Source of the DNA: an uncultured Hungatella sp.
Lineage (GTDB): Bacteria > Bacillota > Clostridia > Lachnospirales > Lachnospiraceae
Direction: 5' to 3'
Assembly: GCA_910588325.1 (NCBI GenBank)
Contig: CAJUPP010000003.1
Location: 21,879-85,878, forward strand
DNA length: 64,000 bases
In this document: piece by piece, positions 26,864 to 34,005 of the stretch
Numbering within the stretch: the first letter of the stretch is position 1
Layout of the letters: every line of letters begins with the position of its first letter
Translations under genes and position numbers: made by a program
The notes under the pieces: generated by a model
The model's database searches: none
What the model saw: the letters and a program-made list of their open reading frames with translations, nothing else
Told to the model about the DNA's origin: nothing

Positions 26864-28189
26864 TTATTCCTCCCTGATTTTTAAGACAGCCCCCCGGCCG
26901 CCTGGTATTGTAACCGTAATCTGTCCGTCGGTGACAGGAACTGTCGTGTGATCCAGCAGATTCTCCGCAAAAGAAGCACGAACAGGAACCGGTATGTTCA
27001 TGACAGTGGGAGACTCATCATTGTTTACTGCTGTTAAAATCACAGAATGTTCTCCAAACCGGGCAAATGCATACTGACGGGTAGTCAAAAGCAGCTCCTT
27101 GTAACGTCCCCCGTGAAGCTCTTCATTCTCATTATGGATGTGCCCCAGTTTGGCAATATAATCGGTCAGATCATTATGATACTGTTTTTCTTCTGCAATG
27201 GAAATGTGGGGACGTAGAGACTCATCACTTTCCCTGGTGCGCTTTCCCTCGATTCCCCATTCGCTGCCATAATAGATGGACGGAATGCCAGGAAGAGTAT
27301 ACAAAAGCGTATAAACAGAATACAGATGATCCTTATTGTTTAACTTGCTTACCAGGCGATCCTCATCATGATTGTCCACAAATGTATACAGCTGATAGCC
27401 TACCTGCTCCAGCCGCCGTATCGTATGTGCAATCTCAAAATAATTGTGGTCATTGTGACCGGAATAAAGCCCCTTGTGCAGTTCATAGTTGGTGACGGAG
27501 TGAAGCATATCCGGATTGACCCAGCGGGCATATTCCCCATGAATTACTTCGCCCATCAGCCAGAAATCATTCTTCATGGGGGCAGTCTGCCTCCGAAGCT
27601 CATTCATAAATCCGAAGTCCAGGACATTTGCACAGTCTAACCGGATTCCGTCAATGTCAAATTCATCAATCCAGAACCGGATCACGTCGAATAAATACTG
27701 CTTTACCTGAGGGTTTTGCAGGTTCAGGCAGGGAAGCTCCCCATGGCCCTGCCATGCGTCATATCCGAAAGGATCGCCCCAGCCGAAGTTTACGCCGCGA
27801 TACCAGTCTCTGTATGGAGAAGCCTCACGGTGTTCCTTTATATCCTGGAATGCAAAAAATTCCCGTCCGGTATGGTTAAATACTCCATCTACTACCACGC
27901 GGATTCCCGCATCATGACAGAGAGAAACAAAATGGCTAAAACCGGCATTGTCACCAAGACGGCGGTCTACCATCTTATAATCCCTGGTGTCATATCCATG
28001 AGAAGAGGACTCAAACAATGGACCAATATACAGACCGGTACACCCCATTGCTTTCATATGGGGGATCCAGTCTTCCAGCTCTTTCATGCCGTCGTGGACC
28101 GCCTTTGCCGTGTTCTGTTTGGGAGCGCCCAATAGCCCTAAAGGATAGATGTGATAAAAAACTGCCTTCTCATACCATGTACTGCCCAT
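26864..28189 (-). CDS. GH13 alpha-amylase-family glycosidase
   Basis: This 441-residue cytoplasmic protein has the GH13 regions: V-D-G-V-F-N-H-T-G (region I), G-I-R-L-D185-C-A-N (nucleophile), L-M-G-E214-V (acid/base) and F-V-D-N-H-D-E-D-R (region IV). There is no signal peptide, so it probably acts on intracellular maltodextrin or glycogen. The subfamily resembles maltodextrin- or cyclomaltodextrinase-like enzymes, but the exact specificity cannot be fixed. It lies between yaaL and glgB in a minus-strand operon. Confidence 0.85.
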   Translation of the reverse strand: MGSTWYEKAVFYHIYPLGLLGAPKQNTAKAVHDGMKELEDWIPHMKAMGCTGLYIGPLFESSSHGYDTRDYKMVDRRLGDNAGFSHFVSLCHDAGIRVVVDGVFNHTGREFFAFQDIKEHREASPYRDWYRGVNFGWGDPFGYDAWQGHGELPCLNLQNPQVKQYLFDVIRFWIDEFDIDGIRLDCANVLDFGFMNELRRQTAPMKNDFWLMGEVIHGEYARWVNPDMLHSVTNYELHKGLYSGHNDHNYFEIAHTIRRLEQVGYQLYTFVDNHDEDRLVSKLNNKDHLYSVYTLLYTLPGIPSIYYGSEWGIEGKRTRESDESLRPHISIAEEKQYHNDLTDYIAKLGHIHNENEELHGGRYKELLLTTRQYAFARFGEHSVILTAVNNDESPTVMNIPVPVRASFAENLLDHTTVPVTDGQITVTIPGGRGAVLKIREE

Positions 28190-28216
28190 AATACAAATCC
28201 TCCAAAAGACATAAAA

Positions 28217-28450
28217 TTATGATGAAAACTCCATCTCCAGGTTTTTAAACCTGCGGAGCAAAAACTGATACCGCAGCTGCGCCGCATTCAGTTCATAGAT
28301 ATAGCAGTCGATTAAAGTAGGGTCCACCACCTGCTCGAATTGATTCCTTGCGGAGTCAATGCGGTAGCGGGTCTGCTCGATTTCCTGCTTCAGAGCCTGA
28401 CGCTCCAGATAAAAGGTCAAAGCTCTTTTTTTGTTTTTTCTGCGTTTCAT
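28217..28450 (-). CDS. YaaL/DUF2508 family small protein
   Basis: The product is 77 residues from the ATG at 28450 (GGGAG upstream) and begins with a lysine/arginine-rich segment. The core V-D-P-x-L-I-D-x-Y-I-Y-E-L-N-A-A-Q-L-R-Y motif is characteristic of the YaaL/DUF2508 family, short helical proteins of unknown function in Firmicutes, often near recR. Here it leads a glycogen-related operon instead. A longer frame reaching 28513 exists but lacks a better ribosome-binding site. Confidence 0.75.
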   Translation of the reverse strand: MKRRKNKKRALTFYLERQALKQEIEQTRYRIDSARNQFEQVVDPTLIDCYIYELNAAQLRYQFLLRRFKNLEMEFSS

Positions 28451-28535
28451 ATTGATATCATCTCCCAGATTTTGATAATTAAAGTATTTCTGGAAAAGAG
28501 TGAGAATATACATGAAACGGCATAACTATTCTTAT

Positions 28536-28564
28536 ATTTTACCATTTCTGGGCTTTACGGTCAA
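28536..28564 (-). promoter_or_regulatory. Promoter of the yaaL-amylase-glgB operon
   Basis: On the minus strand TTGACC (28564-28559) and TAAAAT (28541-28536) are separated by 17 bases. They lie about 85 bases upstream of the yaaL start. Confidence 0.7.
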
Positions 28565-28589
28565 CGAATATGTTTTCGAAAATTAGTAC

Positions 28590-28618
28590 TTGACAATTCA
28601 TGGAAATGTGTGCATAAT
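28590..28618 (+). promoter_or_regulatory. Promoter of the Tad pilus operon
   Basis: TTGACA at 28590-28595 and CATAAT at 28613-28618 are spaced by 17 bases, about 145 bases before the first Tad gene. Confidence 0.7.
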
Positions 28619-28762
28619 AAAAACACCATCAGCACGATTCATTCTTAGGTGCTAAAATTTATGTGTAGTCCGGTTCGGACATGATTTCCATGGAATGCTT
28701 TTTTAACACATATTTTTTGTTATGTTATTTGGTATGTCTGCGGGGTTGCAGCAATTGAGGAG

Positions 28763-29299
28763 GTGGTCTACGTTTTTGCGGATATGTGGCTTGTGCTGGT
28801 GATTCTATTTGGCGGGGCCTGCTATGACATGAAAGAGCATCGGGTTCCTAACTGGTGGGTTGTAAGTGCCGTGGTGTGCGGTTTGGGGCTTTGCATACTG
28901 GATGCTCAGGCGGGACAGGAAATGCTGGCTGTTTTTAGGTATACGGCCAGGCTTGCAGTGGTAACGGCAGTGATGTTTCCCTTGTTTGTGCTTCGGGTCA
29001 TGGGGGCAGGAGATATAAAAATGATGGCAGTGATAACCGGATGCCTGGGATTCCCTGCCGGAATAAAAGCGATTGTCTGTGGTTTTTTAATCGGAGCGGT
29101 TCTGGCTCTTGTAAAAATGCTGATACAGAAGAATCTGTTTAAGCGTCTGAAATATCTGGCAGCCTACATCAGGCGGCTATTCCTGACAAAAGAGATTGTA
29201 CCCTATTATGTGGCGGAAAGAGATGGTAACCAGGCAGTGATTCCATTTACCCTGTGTCTGTTTTTTGGATATTTGTGGTATATGATATGGCTGTTTTGA
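28763..29299 (+). CDS. tadV: A24-family prepilin peptidase (TadV/CpaA-like)
   Basis: The 178-residue polytopic membrane aspartyl protease has its first catalytic aspartate in C-Y-D-M-K-E-H-R-V-P-N and its second in the G-A-G-D-I-K-M-M motif. It would cleave the leader of the Flp pilin and pseudopilins encoded downstream. It lacks the N-terminal methylase domain of PilD, as TadV proteins do. The start is uncertain: GTG 28763 directly abuts GAGGAG, whereas ATG 28784 lacks a well-placed Shine-Dalgarno. Either start retains the first helix. Confidence 0.88.
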   Translation: MVYVFADMWLVLVILFGGACYDMKEHRVPNWWVVSAVVCGLGLCILDAQAGQEMLAVFRYTARLAVVTAVMFPLFVLRVMGAGDIKMMAVITGCLGFPAGIKAIVCGFLIGAVLALVKMLIQKNLFKRLKYLAAYIRRLFLTKEIVPYYVAERDGNQAVIPFTLCLFFGYLWYMIWLF

Positions 29300-29318
29300 A
29301 GATGGAGAGGAGATCGAT

Positions 29319-30323
29319 ATGGAGAAAGTAATGGCAGTCTATGATGTAGATCCGGTGTATGCCAGGCGGTTTGCAGATGTGGTGAATCAGAAGGAGAAGA
29401 TACCTTTTGAGGTGATACCTTTTACTACCCTGGAGAACTTAAAAGAATATGCGGCAAAGCATGGTGTGGAGATTCTGCTGGTTAGTGACTCTGTGCCGAA
29501 AGAGCAGATGGAAGGAATACGGGCAAATTCCATAGTGGCATTGGCGGAGGGCGAGGTGGTAAGTTCTTTTGACAGCTACCCCAGCGTCTACAAATATCAG
29601 GCGGCAGACAGTGTTGTCAGAGAAGTCATGACCCGTTACTGCGAACAGCCCGTGGAGAATCCCCTGGTGATGTCAGGAAGACGCAGCCGGGTCTTAGGAG
29701 TATACTCCCCTATAGGCAGATGTTTAAAGACTTCCCTGGCATTGACGCTTGGGCAGCAGTTAGTGAAGGAAGGAACGGTTTTGTATGTAGGATTTGAGGA
29801 GTTTTCCGGATTTTCCAGGATCATTGACGGACAGTGCAAGAGTGATTTATCAGATGTACTCTATTTCTTCAGACAGGGAAATCTGGATATTATGCGGCTT
29901 AGAAGCCTGGCATACACATGGAAGGAAATGGACTATCTTCCGCCGGCCCGTTACCCGGAGGATTTGGAGCAGCTGACCGGAGAAGAGGCCGGAATTTTAG
30001 TAGAGAAGTTAGCCGAAGAAATGGGATATGGTTACATAATTGTGGATGCAGGGCGTCCAGGAAGAAATATTCTTCCTGTCCTGGAGCGGTGTGATGTGAT
30101 TTATATGCCGGTAAAGGAGGATGGTGTTTCGTCGGCAAAACTGGAAGAATTTGAAGAGTACCTGGAAAAGACGGGGTACCAGCTGCTTCGGGAAAAGATT
30201 CGGCGGGTGAAACTGCCGTACCACAGCAGTTTTGGGCGCAGGGACACTTATGCGGAACAGCTTCTCTGGGGAGAATTGGGGGATTATGTACGGCAGCTTC
30301 TGAAAGGAGTGTCGTGGAAATGA
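29319..30323 (+). CDS. tadZ: TadZ/CpaE-like ParA-family protein
   Basis: The 334-residue protein has a receiver-like N-domain (about 1-115) followed by a ParA/MinD-like domain. The P-loop is deviant: S-P-I-G-R-C-L-K-T-S-L keeps the terminal K-T but replaces the glycine before the lysine. The later V-D-A-G-R-P-G segment corresponds to Walker B/switch II. TadZ proteins localise the pilus machinery to the pole or assembly site. It sits between tadV and tadA; the stop overlaps the tadA start as ATGA. Confidence 0.82.
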   Translation: MEKVMAVYDVDPVYARRFADVVNQKEKIPFEVIPFTTLENLKEYAAKHGVEILLVSDSVPKEQMEGIRANSIVALAEGEVVSSFDSYPSVYKYQAADSVVREVMTRYCEQPVENPLVMSGRRSRVLGVYSPIGRCLKTSLALTLGQQLVKEGTVLYVGFEEFSGFSRIIDGQCKSDLSDVLYFFRQGNLDIMRLRSLAYTWKEMDYLPPARYPEDLEQLTGEEAGILVEKLAEEMGYGYIIVDAGRPGRNILPVLERCDVIYMPVKEDGVSSAKLEEFEEYLEKTGYQLLREKIRRVKLPYHSSFGRRDTYAEQLLWGELGDYVRQLLKGVSWK

Positions 30324-31552
30324 ACAGGAGACACTGGCAGCAAAACCAGCAGGAACGGAAGGAAAAAATGCGGTTGAGGCAAAAGGCCATGAAAGAAGCT
30401 ATTCATCTGGAAATCAGCGGAATGCAGCAGATTGAGGATGAACAGCTGCAGGAAATTATTGACCGGCACGTTCTGGCGGCGGCAGACAGAGAACATCTTC
30501 CATTAAAAGACCGCCTTACTTTGAGAAATAATCTCTTTAATTCTTTCCGGAAATTGGATATTTTACAGCAGTTAATGGACAACCCTGAGATTACGGAGGT
30601 AATGATTAACGGAAAGGATCACATCTTCGTCGAAGAACAGGGGAAGATGCATTCCTGGGACTATGAATTTGAATCGGATGAGCAGCTGGAGGATATGGTT
30701 CAACAGGTAGTCAGCCGTGTAAACAGGATTGTAAATGTGGCTTCGCCCATTGCAGATGCCCGCTTGGAAGACGGCTCCCGTGTCCATGTGGTCCTGCCGC
30801 CAGTCTCTTTAGACGGCCCTATTATGACGATTCGTAAATTTCCAAGGACGATTACCATGGACATGCTGGTGGAATTCGGAACCATCAATGAGGAGGCAGC
30901 CGTGTTTCTCGGAAAGCTGGTGCGCTCCGGATACAATATTTTTATCAGCGGAGGAACCAATTCTGGAAAAACCACCTTTCTCAATGCACTGTCTGCATTT
31001 ATTCCCCAGGAAGAGAGAGTCATTACCATTGAAGATTCGGCAGAGCTTCAGATTCAGCATGTGAAAAATTTAGTCCGCTTGGAAACCAGAGCGCCGAATT
31101 CCCAGGGAGAAGGGGCCATAGGAATCGGTGAGCTTATCCGTGCATCTTTGAGGATGAATCCCAGCAGAATTATCGTGGGAGAAGTCCGGGGGAAAGAGGC
31201 TTTGGAGCTATTGAACAGCTATAATACCGGACATGACGGCGGAATGTCCAGCGGACACGGAAACAGTCCAAAAGACATGCTGGCCCGCTTGGAAACCATG
31301 GTCTTGATGGGAGCGGAACTGCCTCTTTCCGCCATTCGAAGCCAGATTGCTTCGGCGCTGGATATTTTGATTCATGTGGGAAGAAAAAGGGACAAAAGCA
31401 GAAAAGTATTTTGGATTGAGGAGGTGGAAAGTTATACGGATGGGCAGATTCGACTTCACACATTATATCAGCTGGAAGAAGACGGACTTAAGAAAAAAGG
31501 AGAACTTAAAAATCGGTGGAAGCTCCAGGCAGCGGGAGAAGAAGACGGATAA
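30320..31552 (+). CDS. tadA: Tad/CpaF secretion ATPase
   Basis: This 410-residue CpaF/VirB11-type ATPase powers pilus assembly. Walker A is G-G-T-N-S-G-K217-T-T. An aspartate-glutamate Walker B-like segment I-T-I-E-D-S-A-E-L follows, and the downstream R-I-I-V-G-E-V-R-G and M-S-S-G-H-G-N-S motifs are typical. The ATG at 30320 overlaps the tadZ stop and has GGAG ten bases upstream; a GTG two codons earlier is possible. Confidence 0.95.
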   Translation: MNRRHWQQNQQERKEKMRLRQKAMKEAIHLEISGMQQIEDEQLQEIIDRHVLAAADREHLPLKDRLTLRNNLFNSFRKLDILQQLMDNPEITEVMINGKDHIFVEEQGKMHSWDYEFESDEQLEDMVQQVVSRVNRIVNVASPIADARLEDGSRVHVVLPPVSLDGPIMTIRKFPRTITMDMLVEFGTINEEAAVFLGKLVRSGYNIFISGGTNSGKTTFLNALSAFIPQEERVITIEDSAELQIQHVKNLVRLETRAPNSQGEGAIGIGELIRASLRMNPSRIIVGEVRGKEALELLNSYNTGHDGGMSSGHGNSPKDMLARLETMVLMGAELPLSAIRSQIASALDILIHVGRKRDKSRKVFWIEEVESYTDGQIRLHTLYQLEEDGLKKKGELKNRWKLQAAGEEDG

Positions 31553-31556
31553 TGAG

Positions 31557-32300
31557 TTGATTATCTATGAGAACTATCATCTGAATGCCGGGCAATGGCT
31601 TTTTTCCATAGGAGCAGGCGTTGGAGCGGCAGGAATCATAGCTTATACCTGTTACCGTAGTGTGACGGCTTTTTTCCTGTTTCTGATTCCTGTCGGCTTT
31701 TTTCCCAGATATTTTTGCAGATACTGGAAGAGAAAAAGGATTATGGAACTGGAGGTTCAGTTCAAAGAGGCGATTCAGATGTTGTCTGCTTCCTTAAGTG
31801 CCGGATATTCCGTAGAAAATGCCATTGTTTCATGTCTTAAAGAACTGAAACTTATGTATGGGCCCAATGGCCTGATAACCATGGAGCTTGCCTATATGGT
31901 CCGGCAGATGGGAATGAACCGTCCCATTGAAGCCCTGATGAGTGAGTTTGCGGCCCGAAGCGGCCTGGAAGAGGTGGAAAACTTCGCTCGAATTTTTGGG
32001 ATTGCCAAACGCAGCGGCGGGCGTCTGGTTCCCATTATCAGCCATACGGTACAGGTTATGAACGATCGCTTTCAGGTAAAGGAAGAACTGCGTACACTAA
32101 CCGCCTCCAGGAAATTTGAACAGAAAATCATGAGTCTTATGCCTTTTCTTATTATTCTTTATATCGATGGCACTTCGCCGGGATTTTTCATGGTAATGTA
32201 TACCACTTTGATGGGAAGATTGATTATGACAGGATGTCTGGGAGTATATGTACTGTCCTGCTGGTTGTCAGAGAGAATTTTGGATATTCAGGTAGGGTAG
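31557..32300 (+). CDS. tadB: TadB-like inner-membrane platform protein (T2SF family)
   Basis: The product is about 247 residues. Two hydrophobic helices (about 12-60) precede a cytoplasmic helical GSPF domain containing E-A-I-Q-M-L-S-A-S-L-S-A-G-Y-S-V-E-N-A, followed by two C-terminal helices. The start is uncertain: the frame is open well upstream into tadA, but the only start near the tadA stop is TTG 31557. GGGAG lies about 20 bases before it. It forms the assembly platform with TadC. Confidence 0.85.
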   Translation: MIIYENYHLNAGQWLFSIGAGVGAAGIIAYTCYRSVTAFFLFLIPVGFFPRYFCRYWKRKRIMELEVQFKEAIQMLSASLSAGYSVENAIVSCLKELKLMYGPNGLITMELAYMVRQMGMNRPIEALMSEFAARSGLEEVENFARIFGIAKRSGGRLVPIISHTVQVMNDRFQVKEELRTLTASRKFEQKIMSLMPFLIILYIDGTSPGFFMVMYTTLMGRLIMTGCLGVYVLSCWLSERILDIQVG

Positions 32301-32310
32301 AAAGGAGTGG

Positions 32311-33579
32311 ATGAAATTTAGCGAGAAGGAGGGAATGGTTGGAATACGAAAGAGTCATAAGATTTTGCAGCAATGGAAGAAACAGATTGCTTGTATAATA
32401 GCAGGATTTCTGATGTATGGGCTGGCAGTGATGGCCGGGGAATCAGGCGGCAGTCTATCCGGAGGATATTTGGAGAGAGGAGATTATGGTGATGACCCGA
32501 TTGTATATGATTTTGTAGTGGAGGGACTAGGAGAGGAGCCTCTGGACTGCCAGGTAGAGATTCACCCTGTGCAATATGGAGAGGATGAAGTGGAACAGGT
32601 TTTTGACCAGGTTATCAGGCGGCTTCCAGATAGGATAAAGGGAGAAAATGAGTCTATGTCAGAAGTTAGAACCGACCTGGAGCTGCCATCAGATTTTTTG
32701 GAGTATGGAGTGCAGATATTATGGAAGAGCGAGAACCCGGATATTTTAGATTCCTTTGGAAGAGTCAGGACTGACGATTGTCCGGAAGAAGGTGTGGCGG
32801 TGATATTAAAAGCGAAACTTACTCATGGAACTTATGAAAGGGAAACAGCATTTCCAATGCGGATTTATCCCAAAGCCTTTACAGTGGAAGAGAAACTGTC
32901 TGACATGTTACAGCAACGGATTCAGAAGGAAGATTACAAAAATGTTACGAAAAAGGAGGTGATGCTTCCAAAAGAATATGAAGGAAAACAGTTAAATTAC
33001 AGAGAGAAGCAGGACAAGGATTATCATCTTTTTCTGGTGTTGGGCCCTCTGGCAGCATGGCTGTTTTATGTCAGAGAAAAGAAGGAAGAGGATGGGAGGA
33101 AAAAGAAGAGAAATCAAAAGCTTCTGTTGGATTATGCGGATGTAGTATATCAGCTGATGGTGTTTATTGGGGCCGGTTTAACCGTAGGACAGGCCTGGGA
33201 ACGGATTGTAATGAATTACAAAGCCAGACGAAAGGAGAACCGGTGCCAGGAGCAGCCTGCCTTTGAGGAAATGGCGGCGGCTCTGGGAGAAATACAATGC
33301 GGGCAGTCCGAAGGAAAAGCAATCATGGAATTTGGAAAGAGATGCGGACTTCCATCTTATCTGAAATTGACGACTCTCTTAGAGCAGAACCGTCGGACCG
33401 GAACAAAGAATTTACAGCAGGTTCTGGAACAGGAAATGATTGCTGCATGGGAACAACAGAAAAATGTAGCGAGGCGTATGGGGGAAGAGGCAGGAACAAA
33501 GTTGTTATTACCACTGTTTTTGATGCTCTTTGTAGTCATGGTTCTTGTTATGGTTCCCGCAATGATGGCGATGGGGTGA
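32311..33579 (+). CDS. tadC: TadC-like platform protein with N-terminal Ig-like (aBig-type) domain
   Basis: This 422-residue protein is much longer than ordinary TadC (about 300). A signal-anchor helix (about 25-45) is followed by an extracytoplasmic segment of about 200 residues. That segment includes L-E-L-P-S-D, a W-K-S-E-N-P-D-I-L-D-S-F-G-R-V-R stretch and a final strand, the pattern of the atrophied bacterial Ig domains (aBig_2 type). From about residue 245 a helix, a basic cytoplasmic GSPF domain (D-Y-A-D-V-V-Y-Q-L onwards) and C-terminal helices make a normal TadC. The domain order suggests an outward-facing module joined to the pilus platform. Confidence 0.82.
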   Translation: MKFSEKEGMVGIRKSHKILQQWKKQIACIIAGFLMYGLAVMAGESGGSLSGGYLERGDYGDDPIVYDFVVEGLGEEPLDCQVEIHPVQYGEDEVEQVFDQVIRRLPDRIKGENESMSEVRTDLELPSDFLEYGVQILWKSENPDILDSFGRVRTDDCPEEGVAVILKAKLTHGTYERETAFPMRIYPKAFTVEEKLSDMLQQRIQKEDYKNVTKKEVMLPKEYEGKQLNYREKQDKDYHLFLVLGPLAAWLFYVREKKEEDGRKKKRNQKLLLDYADVVYQLMVFIGAGLTVGQAWERIVMNYKARRKENRCQEQPAFEEMAAALGEIQCGQSEGKAIMEFGKRCGLPSYLKLTTLLEQNRRTGTKNLQQVLEQEMIAAWEQQKNVARRMGEEAGTKLLLPLFLMLFVVMVLVMVPAMMAMG

Positions 33580-33704
33580 TAAAGTGGTATTAGTATTATA
33601 AAAGAAACAGGTGGAGGTGGAGAAAGGAGTTGGACAGTGCTCGAGGCAGGATGGTGGAAAAATTATAAAATACAAAACAGGAAGTCGAAAGTTAGAAACA
33701 GGTA

Positions 33705-33815
33705 ATGAATGAAGAAATAAATTCAGAAATAAATTCAGATATAAATTCAGATATAAATTCAGGCGGCGGTTGGGGATGGGGGAGGAAATCTATGAAAGGA
33801 GAATATTATGAATAA
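33705..33815 (+). CDS. Candidate 36-codon leader peptide with in-frame 12-bp repeats
   Basis: An ATG at 33705 opens 36 codons ending in TAA at 33813-33815, eight bases into the pilin gene. The peptide holds four copies of [E/D]-I-N-S, then a G-G-G-W-G-W-G stretch. The repeat unit is 12 bp, so copy-number changes keep the frame. The stop overlaps the pilin ATG (33808), a layout suited to translational coupling. The Shine-Dalgarno is weak, so it may not be translated. Confidence 0.4.
   Translation: MNEEINSEINSDINSDINSGGGWGWGRKSMKGEYYE
33714..33761 (+). repeat. Four tandem 12-bp repeats upstream of the Flp pilin gene
   Basis: Units at 33714-33725 and 33726-33737 read GAAATAAATTCA, and units at 33738-33749 and 33750-33761 read GATATAAATTCA. 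The array is contiguous and ends where a G-rich stretch leads into the pilin ribosome-binding site. It is a plausible site of slippage-type copy variation. Confidence 0.9.
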
Positions 33816-34005
33816 GCTATGCAAAGAGAAACTGCGTACAGAGTGGGCTGCATTCTGCAAAAATGAAGATGGCCTTGGAGTTATTGAAGTGGTTCTGATT
33901 CTAGTCGTAATCATCGGCCTGGTTATCATCTTTAAAAAGCAGATAACCACATTACTGGAATCTATTTTTAAGGAGATAGAAAAGCAGTCCAAAGAGGTGT
34001 ATTAA
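33808..34005 (+). CDS. Flp1-type type IVb pilin
   Basis: The 65-residue protein has a basic N-terminal leader, then N-E-D-G-L-G-V-I-E-V-V followed by about 18 hydrophobic residues ending at F-K-K-Q. This is the Flp1/type IVb prepilin pattern, with the conserved glutamate five residues into the mature N-terminus. It should be processed by one of the two A24 peptidases encoded nearby and polymerised by TadA/B/C. AAAGGAG lies seven bases upstream of the ATG. Confidence 0.88.
   Translation: MNKLCKEKLRTEWAAFCKNEDGLGVIEVVLILVVIIGLVIIFKKQITTLLESIFKEIEKQSKEVY

Larger units (their letters stand above)
28451..28762. other. Divergent promoter region and structured Tad leader
   Basis: This 312-base intergenic stretch holds two divergent promoters (minus 28536-28564, plus 28590-28618). 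Downstream of the plus promoter are two small hairpins: AGCAC/GTGCT (28631-28635 with 28649-28653) and GTCCG/CGGAC (about 28667-28679). A T-run around 28699-28705 follows. The leader could be an attenuator, but it matches no riboswitch class I recognise. Confidence 0.5.

Noticed and set aside
28667..28705. Terminator ahead of the Tad operon
   Set aside because: The only clear stem near the T-run is 5 bp (GTCCG/CGGAC) and is separated from the T-run by about 19 bases, so it is too weak to call.
28619..28762. c-di-GMP or preQ1 riboswitch upstream of the Tad operon
   Set aside because: The conserved core sequences of those classes are absent; only two small hairpins are visible.
33714..33761. 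Tandem repeats as a possible CRISPR array
   Set aside because: Units are 12 bp with no spacers, and no cas genes are present.
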